Shown here piece by piece: positions 11,101-16,954 of a stretch of 64,000 bases of DNA (the first letter of the stretch is position 1; every line of letters starts with the position of its first letter). The notes below the pieces were generated by a model. That model was not told where the DNA came from. It did no database searches and saw only the letters and a program-made list of their open reading frames with translations. The stretch covers positions 124,001-188,000 of the forward strand of contig CAWHOY010000005.1 in the NCBI GenBank assembly GCA_963831155.1. Direction: 5' to 3'. A program made the position numbers and the translations under genes. The DNA comes from CAVRXQ01 sp963831155 (GTDB lineage: Bacteria; Actinomycetota; Acidimicrobiia; Acidimicrobiales; Bog-793).

Positions 11101-12772
11101 CACCTACGCGACCTCGTGCAGCGGGCCTGCTTCGACCAGTGACTACACCTCGATCAGCTACGTCGGCGGCACGCTGACGGTCAACCCCTCGAGCGCCACC
11201 GTCACTGTGACGGCGAGCTCGCCGAGCGTCACCTACGGCGACCCGACCCCGACGATCACGGCTGGCTACTCCGGCCTGCTCGGCGGCGACACCTTCATCA
11301 CCGGCGTCAGCTGCTCGACGACTTATGTCCCGGGCGACGCGGCCGGCACCTACGCGACCTCGTGCAGCGGGCCTGCTTCGACCAGTGACTACACCTCGAT
11401 CAGCTACGTCGGCGGCACGCTGACGGTGTCTGGCGCGGCTCCTTCGATCACCTCTTCTTCTTCAACTTCGGGGACGACTGGGACGGCCTTCACCTTCACC
11501 GTGACGACCAGTGGCACACCGACGCCGACCGTCGGAGTCGACACGGCCGACCTGCCGAGCTGGCTGCACGTCAGCTACGGGACCGGGACGGCGACCCTCA
11601 CCGGGACGCCGACGACACCTGGCACCTACCTCGTCTACGTCGACGCCACGAACGGCATCTCTCCTTACGCCACCCAGACGATCACGATCACGGTGGCCGG
11701 GACCGCTCCGAAGATCACCTCTTCTTCTTCAACTTCGGGGACGACGGGGACGGCCTTCACATTCACCGTGACGACCAGTGGCAACCCGACGCCGACCGTC
11801 GGAGTCGACACGGCCGACCTGCCGAGCTGGCTGCACGTCAGCTACGGCTCCGGGACGGCGACCCTCACCGGGACGCCGACGACACCTGGCACCTACCTCG
11901 TCTACGTCGACGCCACGAACGGCATCTCGCCTTACGCCACCCAGACGATCACGATCACGGTGGCCGGGACCGCTCCGAAGATCACCTCTTCTTCTTCAAC
12001 TTCGGGGACGACGGGGACGGCCTTCACATTCACCGTGACGACCAGTGGCAACCCGACACCGACCGTCGGAGTCGACACGGCCGACCTGCCGAGCTGGCTG
12101 CACGTCAGCTACGGCTCCGGGACGGCGACCCTCACCGGGACGCCGACGACACCTGGCACCTACCTCGTCTACGTCGACGCCACGAACGGCATCTCGCCTT
12201 ACGCCGCCCAGACGATCACGATCACGGTGGCCGGGACTGCTCCAAAGATCACCTCTTCTTCTTCAACTTCGGGGACGACGGGGACGGCCTTCACCTTCAC
12301 CGTGACGACGTCCGGCACACCGACACCGACCGTCGGAGTCGACACGTCCGACCTGCCGAGCTGGCTGCACGTCAGCTACGGCTCCGGGACGGCGACCCTC
12401 ACCGGGACGCCGACGACACCTGGCACCTACCTCGTCTACGTCGACGCCACGAACGGCATCTCTCCTTACGCCACCCAGACGATCACGATCACGGTGGCCG
12501 GGACCGCTCCGAAGATCACCTCTTCTTCCTCAACTTCGGGGACCGTCGGAAAAGCGTTCACCTTCACCGTCACGACCAGTGGCAACCCGACACCGACCGT
12601 CGGAGTCGACACGGCCGACCTGCCGAGCTGGCTGCACGTCAGCTACGGCTCCGGGAAGGCGACCTTGACTGGGACGCCGACTGCTGCTGGGACCTACGAG
12701 GTCTACGTCGACGCCACGAACGGCATCTCTCCTTACGCCACCCAGACGATCACGATCACGGTGAAGTCGTGA
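2150..12772 (+). CDS. Giant secreted multi-repeat Ig-like adhesin
   Basis: The protein has 3540 residues from ATG 2150. That start is preferred because GAGAGGGG lies just upstream and the protein then opens with a classic signal peptide (MKTFVRILMPALIAAML, probable cleavage after VASA, residue 29); an in-frame ATG at 2048 would add 34 residues before it. Layout: unique N-terminal Ig-like segment; four 92-residue repeats (about 148-515); a Big-like domain and two related repeats (about 516-801); 28 MBG-like repeats of 82 residues (802-3093); five putative-Ig (He_PIG-like) repeats of 89 residues (3097-3540). Most repeats carry two cysteines that could form one disulfide each. Composition is dominated by Ser, Thr and Gly. 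No LPXTG motif, C-terminal membrane anchor or secretion domain is visible, so attachment to the cell is unexplained. Position between two exported glycosidases and beside polysaccharide genes suggests a matrix or adhesion role. Confidence 0.85.
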   Translation: MKTFVRILMPALIAAMLMSAFVGVEVASAALQSVKWGAQGAAVTYAGGSTTFTVTVAQDSQHGVSLSPGPFSGGPTGLTFSSSPACDDVNGSNPFTVTVTVPTGTAPGTYSLVATATRYNDSSDCSGTVDGSTLSSSASGGVNGTLTIGQATQTITYTSTAPSGKVYSGSNNQTYSVTATGGASGNAVTFTIDSSSTSGCTISGSTVSYGLKPGTCVIDANQTGNTDYSAATQVQQSFTIGQATQTINFTSTAPSGKVYSGSNNQTYSVTATGGASGNAVTFTIDSSSTSGCTISGSTVSYGLKPGTCVIDANQTGNTDYSAATQVQQSFTIGQATQTINFTSTAPSGKVYSGSNNQTYSVTATGGASGNAVTFTIDSSSTSGCTISGSTVSYGLKPGTCVIDANQTGNTDYSAATQVQQSFTIGQATQTINFTSTAPSGKVYSGSNNQTYSVTATGGASGNAVTFTIDSSSTSGCTISGSTVSYGLKPGTCVIDANQTGNTDYSAATQVQQSFTIGQAIPSVTVTNNSVLAGGSLVFTATVTGPSGGTSPTGTVTWAVTQPGGGSVSCSSSSGPTGSSNSVTYTCTINNAIGGTYSATATYPGDSNYSSNSGSDNTASVAQIIPQDSPSSGSTTTSASSSFTDQLNPQTFNGHPVTYTVSTSVTGISVSSSGAIKTTQTFGVGTYTISGTDSDGVGDSGTWSFQLSVTETSILQAAPNSGSTTYGASLGFTDQLNPQTFNGQPVTYTVVASVPGISVSSSGAIMTTNSFVAGTYTVSGTDADGIGDTGTWSYKLTVNPSRATVTVTASSPSVTYGDPTPTITAGYSGLLGGDTFITGVSCSTTYVPGDAAGTYATSCSGPASTSDYTSISYVGGTLTVNPSSATVTVTASSPSVTYGDPTPTITAGYSGLLGGDTFITGVSCSTTYVPGDAAGTYATSCSGPASTSDYTSISYVGGTLTVNPSSATVTVTASSPSVTYGDPTPTITAGYSGLLGGDTFITGVSCSTTYVPGDAAGTYATSCSGPASTSDYTSISYVGGTLTVNPSSATVTVTASSPSVTYGDPTPTITAGYSGLLGGDTFITGVSCSTTYVPGDAAGTYATSCSGPASTSDYTSISYVGGTLTVNPSSATVTVTASSPSVTYGDPTPTITAGYSGLLGGDTFITGVSCSTTYVPGDAAGTYATSCSGPASTSDYTSISYVGGTLTVNPSSATVTVTASSPSVTYGDPTPTITAGYSGLLGGDTFITGVSCSTTYVPGDAAGTYATSCSGPASTSDYTSISYVGGTLTVNPSSATVTVTASSPSVTYGDPTPTITAGYSGLLGGDTFITGVSCSTTYVPGDAAGTYATSCSGPASTSDYTSISYVGGTLTVNPSSATVTVTASSPSVTYGDPTPTITAGYSGLLGGDTFITGVSCSTTYVPGDAAGTYATSCSGPASTSDYTSISYVGGTLTVNPSSATVTVTASSPSVTYGDPTPTITAGYSGLLGGDTFITGVSCSTTYVPGDAAGTYATSCSGPASTSDYTSISYVGGTLTVNPSSATVTVTASSPSVTYGDPTPTITAGYSGLLGGDTFITGVSCSTTYVPGDAAGTYATSCSGPASTSDYTSISYVGGTLTVNPSSATVTVTASSPSVTYGDPTPTITAGYSGLLGGDTFITGVSCSTTYVPGDAAGTYATSCSGPASTSDYTSISYVGGTLTVNPSSATVTVTASSPSVTYGDPTPTITAGYSGLLGGDTFITGVSCSTTYVPGDAAGTYATSCSGPASTSDYTSISYVGGTLTVNPSSATVTVTASSPSVTYGDPTPTITAGYSGLLGGDTFITGVSCSTTYVPGDAAGTYATSCSGPASTSDYTSISYVGGTLTVNPSSATVTVTASSPSVTYGDPTPTITAGYSGLLGGDTFITGVSCSTTYVPGDAAGTYATSCSGPASTSDYTSISYVGGTLTVNPSSATVTVTASSPSVTYGDPTPTITAGYSGLLGGDTFITGVSCSTTYVPGDAAGTYATSCSGPASTSDYTSISYVGGTLTVNPSSATVTVTASSPSVTYGDPTPTITAGYSGLLGGDTFITGVSCSTTYVPGDAAGTYATSCSGPASTSDYTSISYVGGTLTVNPSSATVTVTASSPSVTYGDPTPTITAGYSGLLGGDTFITGVSCSTTYVPGDAAGTYATSCSGPASTSDYTSISYVGGTLTVNPSSATVTVTASSPSVTYGDPTPTITAGYSGLLGGDTFITGVSCSTTYVPGDAAGTYATSCSGPASTSDYTSISYVGGTLTVNPSSATVTVTASSPSVTYGDPTPTITAGYSGLLGGDTFITGVSCSTTYVPGDAAGTYATSCSGPASTSDYTSISYVGGTLTVNPSSATVTVTASSPSVTYGDPTPTITAGYSGLLGGDTFITGVSCSTTYVPGDAAGTYATSCSGPASTSDYTSISYVGGTLTVNPSSATVTVTASSPSVTYGDPTPTITAGYSGLLGGDTFITGVSCSTTYVPGDAAGTYATSCSGPASTSDYTSISYVGGTLTVNPSSATVTVTASSPSVTYGDPTPTITAGYSGLLGGDTFITGVSCSTTYVPGDAAGTYATSCSGPASTSDYTSISYVGGTLTVNPSSATVTVTASSPSVTYGDPTPTITAGYSGLLGGDTFITGVSCSTTYVPGDAAGTYATSCSGPASTSDYTSISYVGGTLTVNPSSATVTVTASSPSVTYGDPTPTITAGYSGLLGGDTFITGVSCSTTYVPGDAAGTYATSCSGPASTSDYTSISYVGGTLTVNPSSATVTVTASSPSVTYGDPTPTITAGYSGLLGGDTFITGVSCSTTYVPGDAAGTYATSCSGPASTSDYTSISYVGGTLTVNPSSATVTVTASSPSVTYGDPTPTITAGYSGLLGGDTFITGVSCSTTYVPGDAAGTYATSCSGPASTSDYTSISYVGGTLTVNPSSATVTVTASSPSVTYGDPTPTITAGYSGLLGGDTFITGVSCSTTYVPGDAAGTYATSCSGPASTSDYTSISYVGGTLTVNPSSATVTVTASSPSVTYGDPTPTITAGYSGLLGGDTFITGVSCSTTYVPGDAAGTYATSCSGPASTSDYTSISYVGGTLTVSGAAPSITSSSSTSGTTGTAFTFTVTTSGTPTPTVGVDTADLPSWLHVSYGTGTATLTGTPTTPGTYLVYVDATNGISPYATQTITITVAGTAPKITSSSSTSGTTGTAFTFTVTTSGNPTPTVGVDTADLPSWLHVSYGSGTATLTGTPTTPGTYLVYVDATNGISPYATQTITITVAGTAPKITSSSSTSGTTGTAFTFTVTTSGNPTPTVGVDTADLPSWLHVSYGSGTATLTGTPTTPGTYLVYVDATNGISPYAAQTITITVAGTAPKITSSSSTSGTTGTAFTFTVTTSGTPTPTVGVDTSDLPSWLHVSYGSGTATLTGTPTTPGTYLVYVDATNGISPYATQTITITVAGTAPKITSSSSTSGTVGKAFTFTVTTSGNPTPTVGVDTADLPSWLHVSYGSGKATLTGTPTAAGTYEVYVDATNGISPYATQTITITVKS
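2591..3694 (+). repeat. Four tandem 276-bp repeats in the adhesin gene
   Basis: Units start at 2591, 2867, 3143 and 3419, and a fifth partial unit begins at 3695 before the sequence diverges. Copies two to four look identical by eye; the first differs at a few bases (for example a Tyr codon for Phe). Each encodes 92 residues opening with IGQATQTI and containing two cysteines. Confidence 0.9.
4553..11427 (+). repeat. 28 tandem 246-bp MBG-like repeats
   Basis: Phased unit starts run from 4553 to 11195, a distance of exactly 27 x 246 bp, so there are 28 units, the last missing its final codons. The units I compared are identical in nucleotide sequence, including third positions; the first differs only at its left edge (gagagcc against gagcgcc). 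Each encodes 82 residues (TYGDPTPTITAGYSGLLGGD and on) and matches the MBG type of bacterial surface repeat. Such identity implies recent expansion or homogenisation, and the copy number may also be affected by assembly. Confidence 0.92.
11438..12772 (+). repeat. Five tandem 267-bp putative-Ig repeats
   Basis: Units start at 11438, 11705, 11972, 12239 and 12506. Each encodes 89 residues with the He_PIG pattern (LPSWLHVSYG, LTGTPTTPGTY, YVDATNGISPY). Unlike the MBG array, copies differ at scattered positions, and the last is the most divergent (TVGKAF, GKATLTGTPTAAGTYEV) and ends the protein with TVKS. Confidence 0.9.
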
Positions 12773-12830
12773 ATCGATACGAAGCACGTAGAGCCATCGA
12801 GTGTGGCAAACCGCCCACTCAAAGAACGCG

Positions 12831-13235
12831 CTACGAGCTCGAAGAAGAAGGTCCCTTCTGGATCACTCGCACTGTGCGAGTGATCGTCCCGGAAGGGCCA
12901 AGGACTTTCGCGGTGAACTCGTATTTCACTGTTCCTGTGTGATGGGTTGCCAATATGTGCACAACGCGGCGGACCGTCCCACGAGAACACCGAATTGTCA
13001 GCGGTAGGTGCTTGATAGACGGCTTGGACGACAAGAGGCATATCTCTGCGTGGTCGACCGATAACAGCAAGGTAACCGGACCACCTGCCGCTCCGAGCTT
13101 GCCCGGAGCAGCAGTGAAGGAACTAATGACAGGTGTCGGGGGAGCCGTAAAGAGAAGCGGGATCGCTCCCGAGATCGGGAGCGCACAGGCGAGCGAGAGC
13201 GCTGCTGAGATCAGCGGGCGCTTGAAGAGATGCAA
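12831..13235 (-). CDS. Small secreted protein with an Ig-like domain
   Basis: This 134-residue protein starts at TTG 13235. It opens with a basic tip and a long hydrophobic signal segment (FKRPLISAALSLACALPISG). The mature part contains VISSFTAAPGKLGAAGGPVT, a pattern seen in short Ig-like or PKD-like extracellular modules, then two cysteines and a Ser-rich tail. It converges on the giant adhesin gene and diverges from the glycosidase at 13.3 kb, with start regions abutting at 13235. It may be a matrix protein or an accessory to the adhesin; no specific function is recognisable. Confidence 0.6.
   Translation of the reverse strand: MHLFKRPLISAALSLACALPISGAIPLLFTAPPTPVISSFTAAPGKLGAAGGPVTLLLSVDHAEICLLSSKPSIKHLPLTIRCSRGTVRRVVHILATHHTGTVKYEFTAKVLGPSGTITRTVRVIQKGPSSSSS
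12853..12897. terminator. Long inverted repeat between convergent genes
   Basis: The arms CCCTTC-TGG-ATCACTCGCA and TGCGAGTGAT-CGTCCCGGAAGGG pair around a 3-base loop, with a 10-bp perfect inner stem and a 6-bp outer stem. It lies 80 bases after the adhesin stop and inside the 3' end of the convergent secreted-protein gene. There is no T-run, but many actinobacterial terminators lack one. It could stop transcription in both directions. Confidence 0.55.
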
Positions 13236-13318
13236 TGAGCTACGCCGCCGTTGCGGAAGTCGGATCTCCGAACATCACCATTTGCCTTTCCCTCTACAAG
13301 CGGATGATAGGTGCCACA

Positions 13319-14443
13319 GTGAAAAAACAGCGATCGATTGGCAGAGAAGAAGCAGCCAACACGCGCAATACTCCCTCAACGCTGCGTCGCATTCTTTCAG
13401 CAGTGGCTGGACTATGCCTGATTATGCTCCTTGCAACCGAAGGTGCAACCATCAGTGCTGCATCTAGCCTCGCCAGCCCGTCGATGACTCGCGGTGTCGA
13501 CGTTGATTGGATCGGTGGGGGAGCGTTGCCCGCAGCGATGAGATCGCCAGCAGCAGAACTCGCACAGTCCCTCGTTGTCATGCAATACGTGAAGTCACTC
13601 GGATCGAATTCGGTGATGATCTCGTTCAGCTTCGGAATGCGTTCTCCCACCTCGAACGTCTTGTATCAGGAGCCGATAACACCGTCTGTCGCTCAGTTGG
13701 GCCTCGCGGTCGAAGCAGCCCACCAATATGGACTGCGCGTCACCCTTCGCGCCTTCCTCGACCAGAAAGTGCTCAGGGAGTTTGGGGCTGATTATTGGTC
13801 TGGCAACATTGAGCCAAGCAATCGGGCGAAATGGTTCTCAAGTTTGTCTTCGGTGTTGACCCCGTATCTTCGCTTCGCGCAAAAGCGCGGCGTCAGTGAG
13901 TTTGTAATTGGGTCAGAGCTAGATTCTCTCGCCGGTGACCCCCATTGGGCGGGGCTGCTCCATCAAGTCTCCACCATCTACAAGGGTCGGCTGTCGTACT
14001 CGGCGAACTGGGACGTTTACCAATTGGACGATGTGGGAGTACCAGTTCAAGCCGTGGGGGTGGACGCTTACCCTCCGCAGAACGTGGGTACCAATGCGAC
14101 GGTGTCTCAGCTCACGAAGGGATGGCTGAGCTGGTTCGACAAGGCACCGGCATCTTTAAGAGCGCGGACAACGATCGACGAGATCGGAATCGTGCCGACT
14201 GCAGGCGCTTACAAAGTTCCGTATGCCTGGTCGCTCGCTGGGAAATACGATCCTGAGATCCAGACGAGGTGGTTCACAGCGGCATGTAGCGCGGCCCGCA
14301 CTTCGGGGATTAGCGGCATCTATTTCTGGGGGATGACGTCCTCACAGATTCCGACTGAAACGGCAAGCGACGCAGGAGGAGACTCCTTCGTCAATCGCCC
14401 GGCGGTGGCGGCGATCAAGTGGTGCTTCCGCAACGTCTACTGA
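13319..14443 (+). CDS. Secreted glycoside hydrolase, GH113-like
   Basis: From GTG 13319 the protein has 374 residues: a basic segment, a hydrophobic helix (ILSAVAGLCLIMLLATEG), then a TIM barrel. FVIGSELDSL carries the probable acid/base Glu, and TIDEIGIVP the probable nucleophile Glu 88 residues later. GVDVDWIGGGALP at the barrel start and VGVDAYPP in the middle also fit GH113-type beta-mannanase-like enzymes. In-frame starts further upstream at 13235 and 13304 are possible; I chose the GTG because it gives a compact signal peptide and has a weak AGGTG ahead. It lies upstream of wecB and probably acts on the exported polymer of this locus. The substrate is not shown. Confidence 0.7.
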   Translation: MKKQRSIGREEAANTRNTPSTLRRILSAVAGLCLIMLLATEGATISAASSLASPSMTRGVDVDWIGGGALPAAMRSPAAELAQSLVVMQYVKSLGSNSVMISFSFGMRSPTSNVLYQEPITPSVAQLGLAVEAAHQYGLRVTLRAFLDQKVLREFGADYWSGNIEPSNRAKWFSSLSSVLTPYLRFAQKRGVSEFVIGSELDSLAGDPHWAGLLHQVSTIYKGRLSYSANWDVYQLDDVGVPVQAVGVDAYPPQNVGTNATVSQLTKGWLSWFDKAPASLRARTTIDEIGIVPTAGAYKVPYAWSLAGKYDPEIQTRWFTAACSAARTSGISGIYFWGMTSSQIPTETASDAGGDSFVNRPAVAAIKWCFRNVY

Positions 14444-14578
14444 CGAAAAGTGTTCCGTTGTAGTGGTGAGTGCGCCACGCCACGTGAGGACAACTAGAAG
14501 TAGAGCGATCGCAGGATCGCGTAGGAACGAATTTGTGAAAAGCGCGGAGCGACTTCAGATCAAACACCAAGTTGCAGC

Positions 14579-14607
14579 TTGCACTTATTCAACAATTGCG
14601 ATACTTT
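14579..14607 (+). promoter_or_regulatory. Candidate promoter of the wecB cluster
   Basis: TTGCAC at 14579-14584 and TACTTT at 14602-14607 are separated by 17 bases in a locally A+T-rich stretch. Transcription would begin near 14614, leaving a leader of about 100 bases that contains the structure described next. Confidence 0.4.
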
Positions 14608-14643
14608 TTGATCGGTAACTGACCCCGCCCCGGAACCCTGGCG

Positions 14644-14694
14644 GGATCTCGAAGCAGAGTCGCCCCTGAGCCGGCGACTCGTACACGGAGATCC
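14644..14694 (+). ncRNA. Structured 5' leader upstream of wecB
   Basis: GGATCTC (14644-14650) can pair with GAGATCC (14688-14694) to enclose a second perfect stem, GAGTCGCC (14657-14664) with GGCGACTC (14673-14680). An alternative stem, CCCGCC (14624-14629) with GGCGGG (14640-14645), overlaps the outer one, so the two are partly exclusive. The arrangement is suggestive of a regulatory leader, but it matches no riboswitch class I know. Confidence 0.4.
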
Positions 14695-14712
14695 TCCTCT
14701 CAGGGTGCGGCC

Positions 14713-15981
14713 ATGACTCTTCAGTCCCCTTCTGACACTGCGATGTCTTTGATGTCGCGTTCTGAATCAATATCTCAATCCACCGCGCCAGAGGAGACGA
14801 ACGGCAGACGCGTGTGGCGCGTGATGTTTGTATTCGGTACTCGACCCGAAGCCATCAAAATGGCTCCAGTCATAGCTGCCGTAGACAGCAACCCCCAGTT
14901 CGATTCCGTGTGCGTCGTTACCGGCCAACACCGGGAGATCCTCGACCCCGTTCTCGATCTCTTTTCGATTAAGCCGGACTTTGATCTAAAGATCATGAGC
15001 GACGGGCAGACCCTGGCGGATATCACTGTTCGCACTTTTGAGCGTCTGACGCCCGTCATGACGTCGATGGCTCCCGACGTCCTCATTGTGCAGGGAGACA
15101 CCACGGCCGCAATGGTGGGAGCGATTGCCGGCTTCTATGCCAAGGTGCCCGTAGTTCATCTCGAGGCGGGCCTGCGGTCCGGCGACATCAACGCACCCTT
15201 TCCCGAGGAGTTCAACCGGCGGGTGATCAGCAGCATCGCCAGTCTCCACCTCGCTCCGACCGCGGCAGCGCGTGACAATCTCTTGCGCGAGTCAGCGGAC
15301 CCATCCCGCGTTGTGGTGGTCGGCAACACGGTTATCGACGCTCTCTTCGCGGCGCTCGAGTTCGAAGCGCCTTACGGCAACCTCGAGCTCGAGGCGTTGC
15401 ACAACGATCCACGTCGGGTCGTTCTAGTCACGGCCCACAGACGTGAGTCGTGGGGCGAGAGGATGCGCGCCATCGGGCTCGCCATTGCGACGATCGCCAC
15501 AGCCGAGCCCGACGTCGTCCTTGTCGTGCCGGTCCATCCGAATCCAATCGTGCGCGAGGCCCTATTGCCGCCGCTGATGGGATTGCCAAATGTCATCTTG
15601 TGCGAGCCGCTCTCGTACGGGCCGTTTTCGAGGCTCATTGGGCGCGCCGACATCATCTTGACCGACAGCGGTGGCCTGCAAGAAGAAGGCCCCGCCTTGG
15701 GCAAGCCCGTGCTCGTCATGCGGGACACCACGGAGCGCCCCGACGGGGTGAGTGCCGGGGCGGTTCGACTGGTTGGTACCAACTGTCAAGACATCGTCGA
15801 CGCGACGCGGATTCTGCTCCACGACGCAGATGCGTATCGCGAGATGGCGGTGCCACGAGCCATCTACGGGGATGGACAGGCGGGGGGACGCGCAGTGGCT
15901 GCGATCGCCCACTGCTTCGGAGTCGGGGAGTTCCCCAACGAGTTCGTATCGGAATGGGCATCAGAGAAGGTGTCGGCATGA
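14713..15981 (+). CDS. wecB: UDP-N-acetylglucosamine 2-epimerase (non-hydrolysing)
   Basis: This enzyme interconverts UDP-GlcNAc and UDP-ManNAc in the cytoplasm to supply surface polymer synthesis. The 422-residue protein shows the family's motifs in order: FGTRPEAIKMAPV, GQHREIL, VQGDTTAAM, HLEAGLRSGD, FPEEFNRR, TAHRRESWG and DSGGLQEEGP. The catalytic core starts near residue 38; the first 37 residues are extra relative to most members, so the true start could be internal, but ATG 14713 has a purine-rich stretch ahead. The stop overlaps the next gene's ATG by four bases. ManNAc supply fits the GT2 synthase and glycosidases nearby. Confidence 0.92.
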   Translation: MTLQSPSDTAMSLMSRSESISQSTAPEETNGRRVWRVMFVFGTRPEAIKMAPVIAAVDSNPQFDSVCVVTGQHREILDPVLDLFSIKPDFDLKIMSDGQTLADITVRTFERLTPVMTSMAPDVLIVQGDTTAAMVGAIAGFYAKVPVVHLEAGLRSGDINAPFPEEFNRRVISSIASLHLAPTAAARDNLLRESADPSRVVVVGNTVIDALFAALEFEAPYGNLELEALHNDPRRVVLVTAHRRESWGERMRAIGLAIATIATAEPDVVLVVPVHPNPIVREALLPPLMGLPNVILCEPLSYGPFSRLIGRADIILTDSGGLQEEGPALGKPVLVMRDTTERPDGVSAGAVRLVGTNCQDIVDATRILLHDADAYREMAVPRAIYGDGQAGGRAVAAIAHCFGVGEFPNEFVSEWASEKVSA

Positions 15982-16355
15982 GCGAGGTGAGCGCAGTCCA
16001 AAGCGAATCGGTCCGACGCGCTGTGCCAAGTCTTGTTTCCTCGGTGCAGCGGGCGGCAAAGCAAATGGGCGTCTCCGAGCTGACCGTTCGCCGACACGTG
16101 CGGGACGGGCGGCTGCGAGCGGTCCTCGTGGGCGGCACGTGGCGGATACCCAGACCCAATCCAGGACCGATGCTTCACCTCCCCGCCGAGTGCTCGATCC
16201 GGCAGGTGGCGAACAGCCTCGAAATCTCAGAGGTCACGGTTCGGCGCTGGATACATTCCGGCGAGATTCCTGCGACCAAGTGCGGGAAGCACTGGAAAGT
16301 GCCGAGAAGTTTTCTCGAGGTGCTGGTCGGGTCCGAGGAAGCGGTCGCGGAGTGA
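15978..16355 (+). CDS. Tandem excisionase-type (MerR-like HTH_17) DNA-binding protein
   Basis: This 125-residue protein consists almost entirely of two copies of the excisionase/HTH_17 fold. The first, about residues 20-60, contains KQMGVSELTVRRHVRDGRL followed by a GGTWRIP wing. The second, about 70-115, contains SLEISEVTVRRWIHSGEIPA and a GKHWKVPRS wing. ATG 15978 overlaps the wecB stop (ATGA), so it is translated with wecB. Single HTH_17 domains occur in phage excisionases and small regulators; two in tandem suggest a regulator binding repeated or paired sites. Regulation of this polysaccharide cluster is the simplest inference. Confidence 0.75.
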   Translation: MSEVSAVQSESVRRAVPSLVSSVQRAAKQMGVSELTVRRHVRDGRLRAVLVGGTWRIPRPNPGPMLHLPAECSIRQVANSLEISEVTVRRWIHSGEIPATKCGKHWKVPRSFLEVLVGSEEAVAE

Positions 16356-16523
16356 GAGTTTCGATTCGATGCGAGCCGCGAGTGGCAGAAGCTACGAACA
16401 GCATGAACCGTCTGCCCAAAGCAGTCGGTCTCAGCCGAGAGATGGCACGACCCTCGACCCCGGTCACGTGCGAAACACCTAGAGCGCCATTCGGGTGCTT
16501 GAGAACGGATCAGGAGATTCAAG

Positions 16524-16910
16524 TTGTCTGGCTACCTCTACTTCGCCTCAGCTTCTAGCGGCGTCGTCGGGCTAGGAATCGCTGCGACCTCGGCGGGAAC
16601 CGCGAGCCGAGTCGGACTGATCATTACGAGCTGCGTTCTTGCTCTCTATTTCGTCGTGATGCTGGCTCTGGTCATCCGCGGCGGCACTCTCAGGATCGCC
16701 TACAGAGTGCCGGCGATCGGCGCAACCGGGAATGCTCGGCATCTTGTCGGCCTCGTGTCGGTGATGGGCGGTCCGGACCCCGTCGGCCTCGTGTCGGTGA
16801 TGGGCGGTCCGGACCCCGTCGGCCTCGTGTCGGTGATGGGCGGCCCGGACCAGGCCGTCGCCTCGCGAGCATCTGTCAGCCGGCGCCGGGCGCTCTTCCG
16901 CCGGCCGTGA
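16524..16910 (+). CDS. Small membrane protein with a 12-residue tandem repeat
   Basis: The frame starts at TTG 16524, about nine bases after AGGAG, and encodes 128 residues. Two hydrophobic helices (about residues 2-24 and 30-51) are followed by a soluble tail with three copies of VGLVSVMGGPDP and then a basic end (SRRRALFRRP). It lies between the HTH protein and the GT2 synthase on the same strand. I recognise no family. It may assist the membrane synthase, by position only. Confidence 0.55.
   Translation: MSGYLYFASASSGVVGLGIAATSAGTASRVGLIITSCVLALYFVVMLALVIRGGTLRIAYRVPAIGATGNARHLVGLVSVMGGPDPVGLVSVMGGPDPVGLVSVMGGPDQAVASRASVSRRRALFRRP
16746..16853 (+). repeat. Three tandem 36-bp repeats
   Basis: Units begin at 16746, 16782 and 16818, each opening with gtcggcctcgtgtcggtgat. 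The third differs at a few bases near its end. They are in frame and encode the VGLVSVMGGPDP repeat of the small membrane protein. Repeat number could vary by slippage without breaking the frame. Confidence 0.85.
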
Positions 16911-16954
16911 GTCCGGCGCAAAGTCTCCTCGCCCACGAATCGATTCGTTGAGCA

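Noticed and set aside
4553..11427. Very regular repeats could be taken for a CRISPR-like or satellite array
   Set aside because: The 246-bp units are head to tail, in frame within one long coding sequence and have no unique spacers; they encode MBG-like protein repeats.
12955..13467. 170-residue plus-strand frame
   Set aside because: It overlaps a better minus-strand secreted-protein gene and the start of the GH113-like gene, and has no family features.
16746..16853. 36-bp repeats of CRISPR-repeat size
   Set aside because: Three copies abut with no spacers and are in frame inside a coding sequence.
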